From: a virus
IMG/VR virus record: IMGVR_UViG_3300021197_001654
Location: 1-64,000 of that record
Strand: one strand, 5' to 3'
DNA: 64,000 bases
Shown here: positions 26,734 through 35,600 of the stretch, piece after piece
Position numbering within the stretch: position 1 is the stretch's first letter
How the letters are laid out: every line of letters begins with the position of its first letter
Made by a program: the position numbers and the translations under genes
The notes under the pieces: model-generated
Database searches by the model: none
Seen by the model: only the letters and a program-made list of their open reading frames with translations
What the model was told of the DNA's origin: nothing

Positions 26734-28521
26734 ATGGCGTCCAAACTATCAAAGCTGATTGATCGTCACCTAGACTTCTACAAGAGGTCCGAGAAGACTT
26801 CGTTCGATAAGGCCCGAAGGTTCTATCGGGGTGACTTTTTCGCCAACACAGATAGTGACATGGGCGGCACGCGCATGGACTCGTATCTATGCTCGAAGAA
26901 CTTAATCTACGCTATCGCAGACACCGCCGTTAGCGCACTGCTCGGACCCAATCCGACAGTCGCGGCGGTAGCTAGGACACCAAAATCACAAGATTCGGCA
27001 ACGTCTGTGTCCGGTCTTCTTGAGTACATCTTCCGATCTAACAAATTCCGACGTAAGGCATCAACCGCTCTAATTGACGCTGTTTTATGTAAGCGCGGAA
27101 TCTTTAAGACCGGCTGGGATGCTGATCGAGACATGCCGATTGTCCGAGCCGTAAACCCATCATCGATATTCTTCGACCTCACCGTGAGAGACCCTGATGA
27201 CATCAGGTACTGGATCGAGGCGACCGTCATTTCGTTCGATGAATTTAAGGATCGAGTAAGATCAGGTCTATACAAAGCCGAGCTTGTTAAAGACGTAACG
27301 CCTGATCGGTACCCAAAATGGTTGATGGATCGCAATCAACAGAGCGACACACAGTCTGTGCGTGACGCGTTCCAGTGGGTCACGATTTACGAGTACTACG
27401 ACCGCGAAGGCGGCACAATCCAGCATTACGTTAAGCAAGCTGACGCCATCGTATTCGAAGACAAGATCGACTACATCCCGTACTCAATGTTTAGCTTGAA
27501 CCAGTCAGGTATCGACTGCTTGGGCTTAAGTGAAGTTCAACTTGTCCTTAAGCAACAAGAGACAATCAACGATCTGCTCACCCACATGAAGCAAATCACA
27601 TATCTTCAGATTCCGCGAATCCTGTACGATTCCGGTCGACTCTCAGAAGAAGATCTGAATAAGGCCGTCGAAGCTAGCGCGGGCTCATTTATCGGTATCA
27701 ACCCGTCTAATAGCGAGGCTCTACGCACACTTGCTACGCTGTTCTACGAAATGCCACAGCCTCAAAACCCTCAGGGTGTACAGGAGTTTGTTGCCCGCCA
27801 GGAAGACGACGCTGCGTTTATCTCTGCGCTTGCCGAGGCTGCTCGCGGCCAGGTTGTCGGCGCCCGCACAGCAACCGAGATGGCGATTATCGACGCTCAA
27901 ATGCGAACACGACTTGCGACGAGAGAGGGGCATCTCAACGACGCAATCGAAGATGTTGCGCGGAAGGCGTTCTACCTCAGCAAAAAGTACATGCGGGAAC
28001 CTCGCCTTATTCGTATCGCAGGTGACCGAGGCTGGGCTCAGCTAGCCCACAAAGACTTGATGGATGTACAGGTCGACTTCGAAATGGTCTCCTACAACCC
28101 GATTCGTAAGAACCCAAGCGTCATGCTCGAGAGCTTGCTTCAACTGATCCCATTCCTGGTAGACAACGAAAATGTCGACATCAGAAAGCTTACCGAAGAA
28201 GTTATCTCGGGTATGGGCTTGTCACGCAGAATCATTATCCCAGAGGCCGAGCTTCAAGAAATGCAGGCCGAGATGATGGAGCAACAAGGTGGGGCTGTAG
28301 AGGCTCAAGCCCAGGCGGCCCTTGGCGGTGCTGCGGGCGGCCAACCGTTCCTCGAAGCGCAACAGATGCAGCAGATCCAAGCGACTATGGCTCAGTTACC
28401 GCTCGAAGACCAGGTTAGGATGGCGAAGGAAATCGAGCAGAAAACGGGTATCTCGATACCGCTACCGCCTGGATTGGCTGAGCCCGGTCAGCCTGCGGTA
28501 CCCGCCGAAGGAAGTAACTAG
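26734..28521 (+). CDS. Portal protein
   Basis: 595 residues. The pattern fits podoviral portal proteins: an N-terminal helical region (DRHLDFYKRSEKTSFDKARR), a central DPDDIRYWIEATVISFDEF, QYYVK-like strand and VLKQQETINDLLTHMKQI stem helix, and a late AARGQVVGARTATEMAIID segment typical of the portal crown. The C-terminal tail is rich in Gln, Ala and Glu. It forms the dodecameric DNA channel at the head vertex. Position next to terminase is classic. The stop overlaps the next GTG by one base. Confidence 0.87.
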   Translation: MASKLSKLIDRHLDFYKRSEKTSFDKARRFYRGDFFANTDSDMGGTRMDSYLCSKNLIYAIADTAVSALLGPNPTVAAVARTPKSQDSATSVSGLLEYIFRSNKFRRKASTALIDAVLCKRGIFKTGWDADRDMPIVRAVNPSSIFFDLTVRDPDDIRYWIEATVISFDEFKDRVRSGLYKAELVKDVTPDRYPKWLMDRNQQSDTQSVRDAFQWVTIYEYYDREGGTIQHYVKQADAIVFEDKIDYIPYSMFSLNQSGIDCLGLSEVQLVLKQQETINDLLTHMKQITYLQIPRILYDSGRLSEEDLNKAVEASAGSFIGINPSNSEALRTLATLFYEMPQPQNPQGVQEFVARQEDDAAFISALAEAARGQVVGARTATEMAIIDAQMRTRLATREGHLNDAIEDVARKAFYLSKKYMREPRLIRIAGDRGWAQLAHKDLMDVQVDFEMVSYNPIRKNPSVMLESLLQLIPFLVDNENVDIRKLTEEVISGMGLSRRIIIPEAELQEMQAEMMEQQGGAVEAQAQAALGGAAGGQPFLEAQQMQQIQATMAQLPLEDQVRMAKEIEQKTGISIPLPPGLAEPGQPAVPAEGSN

Positions 28522-28829
28522 TGGCACTGTCTAAACGCGATAAGATACGGAAGGCAAGCTTACTTAAGAAGCACCGACTAAAAGGTGTGAATAAGCCAAA
28601 GCGTACGCCAGATCACCCGACAAAGAGCCACATCGTACTGGCCCAAGAAGGGAGTCAGTTGAAGTTGATTCGCTTCGGGGAGCAGGGCGCGAGCACTGCG
28701 GGTAAGCCGAAGTCCGGTGAATCGGATCGCATGAAAAAGAAGCGCAAGAGCTTTAAGTCGCGTCATCAAAAGAACATCGCCAAGGGCAAGATGAGTGCTG
28801 CATACTGGGCTGACAAGGCGAAGTGGTAA
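28521..28829 (+). CDS. Small basic conserved phage protein
   Basis: 102 residues from a GTG start overlapping the portal stop. Lys/Arg-rich, ending KSFKSRHQKNIAKGKMSAAYW. From memory, this C-terminal pattern recurs in small proteins beside podoviral portals of aquatic phages; its function is unknown. Probably binds nucleic acid or a virion partner. Confidence 0.65.
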   Translation: MALSKRDKIRKASLLKKHRLKGVNKPKRTPDHPTKSHIVLAQEGSQLKLIRFGEQGASTAGKPKSGESDRMKKKRKSFKSRHQKNIAKGKMSAAYWADKAKW

Positions 28830-29251
28830 TGGCTGAATACGATGACATGATGGATGAGATGCGGAGAGGGGCGCAGAAGGCCGACTCCTGCCCCGCAGCA
28901 ACTCAAAACGTAGAGCTAAACTTAGACAACCGCCAGAAGGCGTTAGACACCAAAGAATACGGCCCGGCTAACCCCGGACTTGACGCTGAGGGCGGGAACC
29001 AAGAGTTTTGGCAGCGCTACGCTGACCGCTTTAACGACACCATCGAAAACGTAATGACCATGCGGTGCGCTAATTGTAGCTTCTTCGACACGTCTGAAGA
29101 CATGCAAGAGTGTATCGCTACAGGCATCGGAAACGAAGGCGACCCCGAGTCCGCCGTAGACGCCGGAGAACTGGGGTACTGCTCAGCGCTTGACTTCAAG
29201 TGCGCGTCACAACGGGTCTGCATTATCTGGGCCGGGGCCGCAGATGGCTGA
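28829..29251 (+). CDS. Cysteine-rich metal-binding protein candidate
   Basis: 140 residues from the ATG at 28829 (TAATG overlap with the preceding stop). The N-terminal half is acidic. The C-terminal half has CANC, then ECI, GYC, FKC and RVC, six or more cysteines spaced as in zinc- or iron-sulfur-binding proteins. Iron-sulfur (HiPIP-like) binding is possible from the spacing; the sequence alone cannot decide. It belongs to the packaging operon. Confidence 0.6.
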   Translation: MAEYDDMMDEMRRGAQKADSCPAATQNVELNLDNRQKALDTKEYGPANPGLDAEGGNQEFWQRYADRFNDTIENVMTMRCANCSFFDTSEDMQECIATGIGNEGDPESAVDAGELGYCSALDFKCASQRVCIIWAGAADG

Positions 29252-29429
29252 TAAACCAAAAAGCAAAGTAAACGAGGCTGGGAACTATACAAAGCCCGGA
29301 ATGCGCAAGCGCATGTTCCAGAGCATTAAGTCTGGCAGTAAGGGCGGAGGGTCCGGTCAGTGGTCTGCGCGCAAAGCTCAAATGCTTGCCAAGAGGTACA
29401 AGGCTAAAGGCGGGGGTTACAAGAACTAA
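29244..29429 (+). CDS. Small basic protein with GQWSARKAQ motif
   Basis: 61 residues from the ATG at 29244, overlapping the previous gene by eight bases. Gly- and Lys-rich: MRKRMFQSIKSGSKGGG, then GQWSARKAQMLAKRYKAKGG. I recall this short pattern in other viruses of aquatic microbes, without known function. Its basic character suggests nucleic-acid binding. Confidence 0.6.
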   Translation: MADKPKSKVNEAGNYTKPGMRKRMFQSIKSGSKGGGSGQWSARKAQMLAKRYKAKGGGYKN

Positions 29430-29680
29430 TGGCCCTCAAAAAACCTCAGCAGTCTCTAAAGACGTGGACAAAGCAGAAGTGGCGGACACCATCGGGTAAG
29501 CCGAGTGTGCAGGGTCCTAAAGCTACTGGTGAGGTTTACGCTCCGTCGGCAACCATCAAGAGCACTAAGAGATCGAAGCTGGCAGCCGCCACAAGAGCGA
29601 AGAGGAAGGCTACGGCAGAAGGTAAGCAGTTCGCGTCTCACGGCCTTCACAAAGGCAAAAACAGGTCAGGTACAGCATGA
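29429..29680 (+). CDS. Small basic protein with SLKTWTKQKWRTPSGKPS motif
   Basis: 83 residues, very basic. The N-terminal motif SLKTWTKQKWRTPSGKPS and the following Ala/Lys-rich part (AATRAKRKATAEGKQF) recall a short protein family found in many phages and viruses. Function unknown. One-base overlap with both neighbours' reading (TAATG). Confidence 0.65.
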   Translation: MALKKPQQSLKTWTKQKWRTPSGKPSVQGPKATGEVYAPSATIKSTKRSKLAAATRAKRKATAEGKQFASHGLHKGKNRSGTA

Positions 29681-30138
29681 GTCTAATAATGAACAACGTC
29701 GAGTGTACTGGTTGCGACTTCTTCGAAGAAGAGGCGATCTACCGTAGAGCCGATGGACCAGACAATTGCCCCGAGTGCGGAAGCAAACGGAAGATGTCGT
29801 TTAAGGGACTACGCTACGCTATTCATGGTCAAGGACCAGGATCATTCGCCGCAGTCGACTTCGGTGTTCTCGGTAAAGCCGAGACTCGAGAAGACTACGA
29901 TCGATGTATTGCAACTATCGAAGAAAGATTCCCCGGAAAACGAGTTCACATCCAAGGCGAGAGTGACGCGCAAAAACAAACGCGCCTCGACACTAAGCGC
30001 CACGAAAGTTGGAAGCGTAAGAAAGCTAAGGGACTCAACAACAAGATCCTCAAAGAAGTATCGACACACACGAAAAGACTTCAGTCTGAGGGGCGTAAAG
30101 AAACTAAAACCGCCGCTCAACTTGTTGGAGGTAAGTGA
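29677..30138 (+). CDS. Zinc-ribbon protein, unknown
   Basis: 153 residues. An N-terminal zinc ribbon (CTGC at 10-13, CPEC at 31-34) is followed by a globular segment (YAIHGQGPGSFAAVDFGVLG) and a basic C-terminal tail. No enzyme motif. ATGA overlap with the preceding gene. Possibly a small RNA-, DNA- or protein-binding factor in the head operon. Confidence 0.6.
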   Translation: MSLIMNNVECTGCDFFEEEAIYRRADGPDNCPECGSKRKMSFKGLRYAIHGQGPGSFAAVDFGVLGKAETREDYDRCIATIEERFPGKRVHIQGESDAQKQTRLDTKRHESWKRKKAKGLNNKILKEVSTHTKRLQSEGRKETKTAAQLVGGK

Positions 30139-30392
30139 TGCCCGATCCAAGCACGCGGGGCCTACTGTCAGATATTGAACTCGTCGAATACGCTCAACAA
30201 GAAGCCAGCAGAAAAAATAGATCTCTCCGAAAAGTAAAAGACGATACACTCAGAGACGCAAAGGTAGTTCAAGACAGGGCTACCGGAGAACAAATCACTG
30301 TACCCAATAAATTTATTCTGTCCATCGGAATAAATTCTGCTTTCGAACTAATGAGGCCGGATCTTTTTACCGAGTACCGGCAACAAACTTAA
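30138..30392 (+). CDS. Small protein, unknown
   Basis: 84 residues from the ATG at 30138, with GGAGGT upstream and TGATG overlap with the previous stop. Mixed charge, helical N-terminal half. No recognised motif. It is the last gene before a 43-base gap holding a perfect palindrome. Confidence 0.55.
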   Translation: MPDPSTRGLLSDIELVEYAQQEASRKNRSLRKVKDDTLRDAKVVQDRATGEQITVPNKFILSIGINSAFELMRPDLFTEYRQQT

Positions 30393-30401
30393 TAACCAAA
30401 C

Positions 30402-30415
30402 TGGTAATATTACCA
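30402..30415. promoter_or_regulatory. 14-bp perfect palindrome upstream of the scaffold genes
   Basis: TGGTAATATTACCA, a perfect inverted repeat in the short gap before the scaffold genes. Related half-sites occur between genes at 37869 and 44418. Probably a protein-binding site; it could also be a short RNA hairpin. Confidence 0.5.
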
Positions 30416-30435
30416 CTACGCAATAGGACTTTACC

Positions 30436-30912
30436 ATGGCCCAAGAAACACCGATGTCTCCCGAAGAAGATGCCAAAGAAATGAGCGCCCTTAAGGCTCT
30501 ATTCGATGCCGCAGATGCCGAGGCCGAAGCTGAAGGCGCACCAGATGCTCCCAGCATGGAAGAAGGTCCTGACATGGCTAGCGTGGCGCCCGCAGTCGAG
30601 CCTACCGGCGAAGAGGACATGCCTGCTGCCGGCGACGGCGACCTGGCCCCTCTTATGGAGACCCTTGGAGCCACCGAAGAGCGCGCAAAAATGCTCTACG
30701 ACGCGGCGCAACAGATCGACAAGACCGCAGGCAAGACTCCTCAAGAGCTTGCCGATATGATCGCAGATGACTTTGATATCCTTATGCAGCTTGAGATGGT
30801 AGCGGCCCGTGGCGAAGGCGGAGCGATGGGAGCACCTGCTGCAGAAGGAATGATGCCTGCCGGACCCGAAGGGATGCCTGCGGGTGAAATGATGCCGCCA
30901 GAAGGTATGTAA
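30436..30912 (+). CDS. Acidic protein, probable scaffold-associated
   Basis: 158 residues, strongly acidic, Ala/Glu/Gly/Met/Pro-rich with a central helical segment (ERAKMLYDAAQQIDKTAGKT). The Met-Pro-Gly repeats at the C-terminus look disordered. It directly precedes the scaffold candidate and shares its composition, so it may be a scaffold partner or an assembly chaperone. Confidence 0.55.
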   Translation: MAQETPMSPEEDAKEMSALKALFDAADAEAEAEGAPDAPSMEEGPDMASVAPAVEPTGEEDMPAAGDGDLAPLMETLGATEERAKMLYDAAQQIDKTAGKTPQELADMIADDFDILMQLEMVAARGEGGAMGAPAAEGMMPAGPEGMPAGEMMPPEGM

Positions 30913-30914
30913 AT

Positions 30915-31871
30915 ATGTGGGAAGAGGACAACGAAGCAGTCACTGATGAGCAAGAGGCGCCTGCGGCAGAAGTTGCTGCAGAGCCCGCAGCGGAAGCGCC
31001 TGCCGAGACTCCGGTCGAAGCGGCACCCGTGGAAAGCTCAGAAGGAGTATCAAGCGCCGCGCCAGAAGTATTCGACTGGAACGGCGAACTTGAGAGTCTT
31101 CGACAAGAGCAATGGTTCAACGAACTAGACGAAAATATGCGCTCGTCGATGACTAAGGGATTCGAGACTAAGTACCAGAACTGGGCTCGCGGATACCAAA
31201 AGAAGTTCGACGAACTGTCAACTCAACGACGCGAAGCTGATCGTGTTCTCGAAGCCGCAAGAACGCAAGAGCGGAAGGTAATGCAGTGGCTCCACGGTGA
31301 CGTGGATCCGATGGTCGAAAAGCAGAAGGAAGTCGACAACCTCAAGGTCGCCCATCGCGCAGCACTGGAAACTCTCCGCGAACGCGCAGAGATAGAGCAC
31401 GAAAAAGTAAAGAAAGCTTTCGGTGCTGATCTGGAAACTGCTGCGGCGGCTCGCGATCAGGCAATACAACAGCACGTACAACTACAAAAAGAACTCGATA
31501 CGTACGAGGAAGCCGCGACAGAGCAACAAGTCGACTCGATCGAAAAGTACCTGATGGCTAACGGGTCAGATATCTATGAGAACGACGAAGCTTTCGAGGC
31601 CTTTCTAGGTGCCTGGAAGGGCGGCTTTGAGATCGACCAAGCAATTAAGATGGTCCGAGCGCTTATGCCCCCACCACCTGAGCCCGAGCCAGAGCCCGAG
31701 CCTGAACCAGTGCCAGAGCCCGACCCCATACCCGAAGGCATGAAGCTCATGAACATGAAGCCCGATGCGGCAGCAGCTACCGAGGGCGGGAGCCCCCAGT
31801 CGTTCGAAGAGATGATGATGTCGCTAAAGAAAGAAGGACAACGCGAAGCCGATATTGTTCGCAACGCGTAA
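30915..31871 (+). CDS. Scaffold protein candidate
   Basis: 318 residues, acidic, alpha-helical and coiled-coil through about residues 60-240. It has an Ala/Glu-rich start, a Pro-Glu repeat (PEPEPEPEP) near residue 255, and a short mixed C-terminal tail (EEMMMSLKKEGQREADIV). High charge, coiled coil and position downstream of the portal match phage scaffolding proteins that guide capsid assembly and leave the head. A terminator follows immediately. The capsid gene itself is on the opposite strand some 7 kb away. Confidence 0.7.
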   Translation: MWEEDNEAVTDEQEAPAAEVAAEPAAEAPAETPVEAAPVESSEGVSSAAPEVFDWNGELESLRQEQWFNELDENMRSSMTKGFETKYQNWARGYQKKFDELSTQRREADRVLEAARTQERKVMQWLHGDVDPMVEKQKEVDNLKVAHRAALETLRERAEIEHEKVKKAFGADLETAAAARDQAIQQHVQLQKELDTYEEAATEQQVDSIEKYLMANGSDIYENDEAFEAFLGAWKGGFEIDQAIKMVRALMPPPPEPEPEPEPEPVPEPDPIPEGMKLMNMKPDAAAATEGGSPQSFEEMMMSLKKEGQREADIVRNA

Positions 31872-31874
31872 ATA

Positions 31875-31910
31875 AAAAACCCCCGGCTGCCTAAGCGACC
31901 GGGGGTTTTT
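31875..31910. terminator. Strong bidirectional intrinsic terminator
   Basis: A-tract, then CCCCCGG (31880-31886) pairing with CCGGGGG (31899-31905), then TTTTT. It ends the rightward packaging operon and, in reverse, faces the leftward decoration gene ending at 31926. Confidence 0.85.
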
Positions 31911-31925
31911 CTTTGTCTACGTTGT

Positions 31926-32585
31926 TTAGGCGTAGATAACGTAAGTAGCGTCGTCGGTGGACGAAGCATGGTGGATCGTCAGTGTACCCGATGCAATGAC
32001 CGCACCTGTTGTCGCGATGTTCGCGTCCATCGACACAACCACAGGAGCCCCGTCCAACTCAGCAGTAAACCCTGTGACGGTAGACGATGTACCGCTGCAG
32101 GTAACCTTACCAATCATCGGAGTGCTGTTAGCATCGCCCGGCGAAAGAACGTACGATCCCAGTGAGGCGTGAACCTTAGTGATTCGACCGACACGAACGT
32201 TGAGCGAAAACGCAGCACCGTCAGCCGTAGCCGCAGGAACGGCACCCAAAACTACACCGCCCTCAGAACCAGCAACTGTGCTGAGATAAACTGCATCGCC
32301 AACCTGAGCCGCAGCAGAAGTATCAACACCCGTCACAACCTTGTAAGGAAGCGCGAGAGCCGTGTACTCACCAGCAGCAGCAGCGTAGTCAGCTACAAAG
32401 AATGGGCCGCGACACTTGGAAATGCTTCCTGGATCAGCAGGCTCAACTGACATGAAGTCACCCTGCATACCAGTAGCTACGATAATATCGTTCGCTGCGA
32501 TAGCAGAGGCGCAGTACACCTTGAGAGCGTTTGTGCGTGTCTTAGTGACACCAGCGATAATCTGTTCTTGCTTAAACTTAGCCAT
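31926..32585 (-). CDS. Second capsid decoration/head fibre-like protein candidate
   Basis: 219 residues, Ala/Gly/Thr/Val-rich and beta-type throughout (FFVADYAAAAGEYTALALPYK; GDAVYLSTVAGSEGGVV). The composition resembles phage head decoration proteins and small DUF2190-like proteins. It has a GGAG ribosome site and lies leftward against the scaffold gene. Similar in class to the decoration gene beside the capsid gene, but not clearly its copy. Confidence 0.55.
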   Translation of the reverse strand: MAKFKQEQIIAGVTKTRTNALKVYCASAIAANDIIVATGMQGDFMSVEPADPGSISKCRGPFFVADYAAAAGEYTALALPYKVVTGVDTSAAAQVGDAVYLSTVAGSEGGVVLGAVPAATADGAAFSLNVRVGRITKVHASLGSYVLSPGDANSTPMIGKVTCSGTSSTVTGFTAELDGAPVVVSMDANIATTGAVIASGTLTIHHASSTDDATYVIYA

Positions 32586-32596
32586 GATTTCTCCAG

Positions 32597-32631
32597 CCCC
32601 TCAGAGGGGGTTTCAATACGCAGAAGTGCGT
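32597..32631 (-). terminator. Two short hairpins between the 1208-residue gene and the decoration gene
   Basis: ACGCA/TGCGT with a four-base loop (32618-32631) and CCCCT/AGGGG with a three-base loop (32597-32609). No clear T-tract, so attenuation or mRNA protection is as likely as full termination. Confidence 0.35.
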
Positions 32632-32651
32632 GAGGAGACTATATCACTTCC

Positions 32652-35600
32652 TCACGAACCCGTCTCGGACTTCTTAGCAGCCTTCTTCTCGGCTTTCTCA
32701 GCTTTTTTCGCCGCCTTGGCTTCGGCTTTTTCGGCCTTCTTCTGCTTTCTCTTAGCGAGACGCTCAGAAATGTTAGCCTTAAAGGCGTCAACCGTGTCGT
32801 CCTCAACAACTCGACCCCGAAGCGCATCAGAGTCAAGCCTGGCTACCGCCGCCGCTTGTTTCTGCTCGGCTGTCATCCGGGGACCGGCAACACGAGAACT
32901 CTCGGGAATTAGGCCCGATGAGACCCCGAGATCCAGGCGCTGCTCCGTCAATGGGCTTATCGACGATTCAGCCGCCGCGGCCAACTCCTCATCGGTTGGT
33001 GGCTTAGGCTTAGGCTTAGGCTTACGACGCGCCTCCTCAAATGTTAGCGTACCCGTATCGTCGCGCGTAACCTTAGCGTCAGTAGTCGACCCTCCACGAC
33101 GCACTGTAGCGCCAGCAGGTAACGGATAACGCTGCTCGTAAACCGACGTTTGAGTGGGGTCGGGACCAGTATCTACCGAACGAGGGCGTGGGTCCAGTGT
33201 AGGCGTCGCGGGACCAAATTCGTACTTACCGCCAGTGCTACCAGGAGGCAACTCGAACAGCGGGCCACGACTCTGGGCGGACATCAACGAAGCTGCGTCA
33301 GTTCCCGAGGGAGTCGACGCAAACTCGGCTAGCTTCATGGGATCCGTCGGAGCCGAAAGGATCATACCCTCTGCGTCTACCTCAGGCGCAGCCGCCCGCC
33401 GCGCGCGCAGACGCTCTTCGATCAACTGTTGTTTCAGCGAGTCCCAAGACTCTAAGCGATCGTCCTTAAACCGAAGCGGTCGCGTCGGAGGAGCAGCCGG
33501 CAAGCTCGACTCGATTTCAGCAATCTCTTCCAATACATCAGGATTGTCCTTGAATATGAGCTTCGCCTCTTCTACGTTATCCAGCAACTCAAGCTCAGAC
33601 ATGGTCGGGAAAGAGTCATCCCGAGCCTGATCGAGCAATTCTTTTTCGGCGAAGTCTTTATCTACTTTCGCCTGCTGCTTCACCCCGTAGACTTGATCGA
33701 GATAGTCGGACTCGTCGCCAACATAGCCACCTCGAGACGCGGCCTGCTCCGCCCTTACATCAGCCTCAAATGCCTCTTGCGCGTCCCGGTCGAAATTGGG
33801 AGATTCTTCTAAATCACTAACCCTCTGCGCCATAGGTCTTGCGTCTTTAACTCCTTTCGCTGGGGGCTTCGCCGCCTTCGGCTTGGCTGCCATCGGCGTG
33901 AGAGGTAAGTGTTGAAGAGGTAGGTCAGACTCCTCGACGACATCTGGGGCCCCTCTCAAGGCTTTACGCCTAGCCAAAGATTTAGCCTCGACCTTTGCGG
34001 CAATGTCGTCCACTGTAGCCGGGGCGGGCTCCGAAACCGTCGGCAATTTAGGCGGCTTGGCGGCGTCGGTAGCCTCCACCTTACTGCCCTTCCCGCTACC
34101 CACGATACGCTCAATCAAGTCAGCCTTGCGCATCTTGTAGTAGCCCTTAACGCCAAGCTTCTTTGCCTCCGCCTTGAGTTCCCTGACCGTTTTCTTGGAT
34201 AACTCACTTGCTTCGTCACGCTTAGGGCGACGCCGAAGAGTGTCGTCAGACACGCGCTCCGTAGTATGAGTCGTGCTCTCAGGCTTAGTAGGTAAGCTAG
34301 ACTCAACGACTGGGGCCCCCTGCGGCGGAACCTCAGAAACCTGGGCAGGAACACCCGCCGCCTCTCTTGAGCGAGCCCGGCGACGTTCACCCTGTTCGAT
34401 CTCTCGATTAACCCTCTTCGATGGAGTGCGTCCCGGCTGGCGGCGAAGAAAGTCGCGATTAACGCTCTCAAGATCTGCGGCACCAACAATCTCTTGACCC
34501 TCATCGAGGATATCGGTGCTACCGTCAATAGGGTTCTTAACGACGCGCTGGCCCTGCCTACGCAGGGTAAAAATTAGGTCTCGTGCCCGGTCACCCTCGT
34601 CCTGCGCAGTAGCCTCAGCCACCATCTCAAGCTCAGCATCATTGAACCTAGGGTTGCGATCAAAAGCTTTCCGCGCCGCAACTTCTTGAGCCTGAGCCCT
34701 CAGCGCCTGCAGTGCATCATAGGCCTCATCATCAGCAACTCTTCGCGCCGAAGGAGTCTCCGGAAACGCCTTGCTCTGAAGCTTCTTACGGGCTTCTTTA
34801 AGCTCCTCTTCGGTCTTAATCTTTCGCTGATGGGCAAACAGAGCCTCGTCATCCGAAGGAACGTAGTCAGCATCCGTAAGCTTAGGCTCGGGAGTAGGCT
34901 TACCATCAGGACCCTTACGACCAGCCTCACGCCACTCACGGCGACGCTGCTCAAGAGCTAGACGAGCGCCACCATCTTGGCGCGGTTTACCTTCAGCATC
35001 TGTCGTACGCAGCTTACGCGCGGCTGTTTTCCCCGTTTCGGGGTCGATGTTAAAGTAAGTCTTCTCGTAATCTATTGGTTGGCGGCCCGGAGCAACGCGA
35101 TCCTTAAACTCGTTCTCCTCCTGGGATGCGTTGCGCAGAGCACGATCCTCCGACTCACGTAGGTCCCTCTCTCTGTCGGGCGTTCTCTGGCCTGACTTCT
35201 TCCCCGCCGTGGCCGCCGCTGCGCTCGCACGCCGCCTCTCCATGACGTCGACGGCCTCCCCTCTGTTACCCGCAATATTAGGATCCTTGTACCACTCGTC
35301 ACCAGACCATATACCTTCGCCCGCCTCACGCTCGGCGTTACGTCCAAGAACAGGCATCTCGCGCTTAATTCGCTCAGCAGCTTGTGACCGAGTCAGATAG
35401 TCAGGATTCTTCGGACCAAGTGTCGTCTTCGCTATGATCTCACGCAGAACCGATCGGGCCGTCTTAGTCGAGGGCGAGTCCGGGTAGGCGAGAAGATTAT
35501 CCAGCGCGTCACGAGGAATCTGATCCTCAAAGAAGCTAGTCTTCCGCCCACTACTCGCCAGATTAAAGTCATGATCCGCCTTGTCGAAAGCATCACGTTT

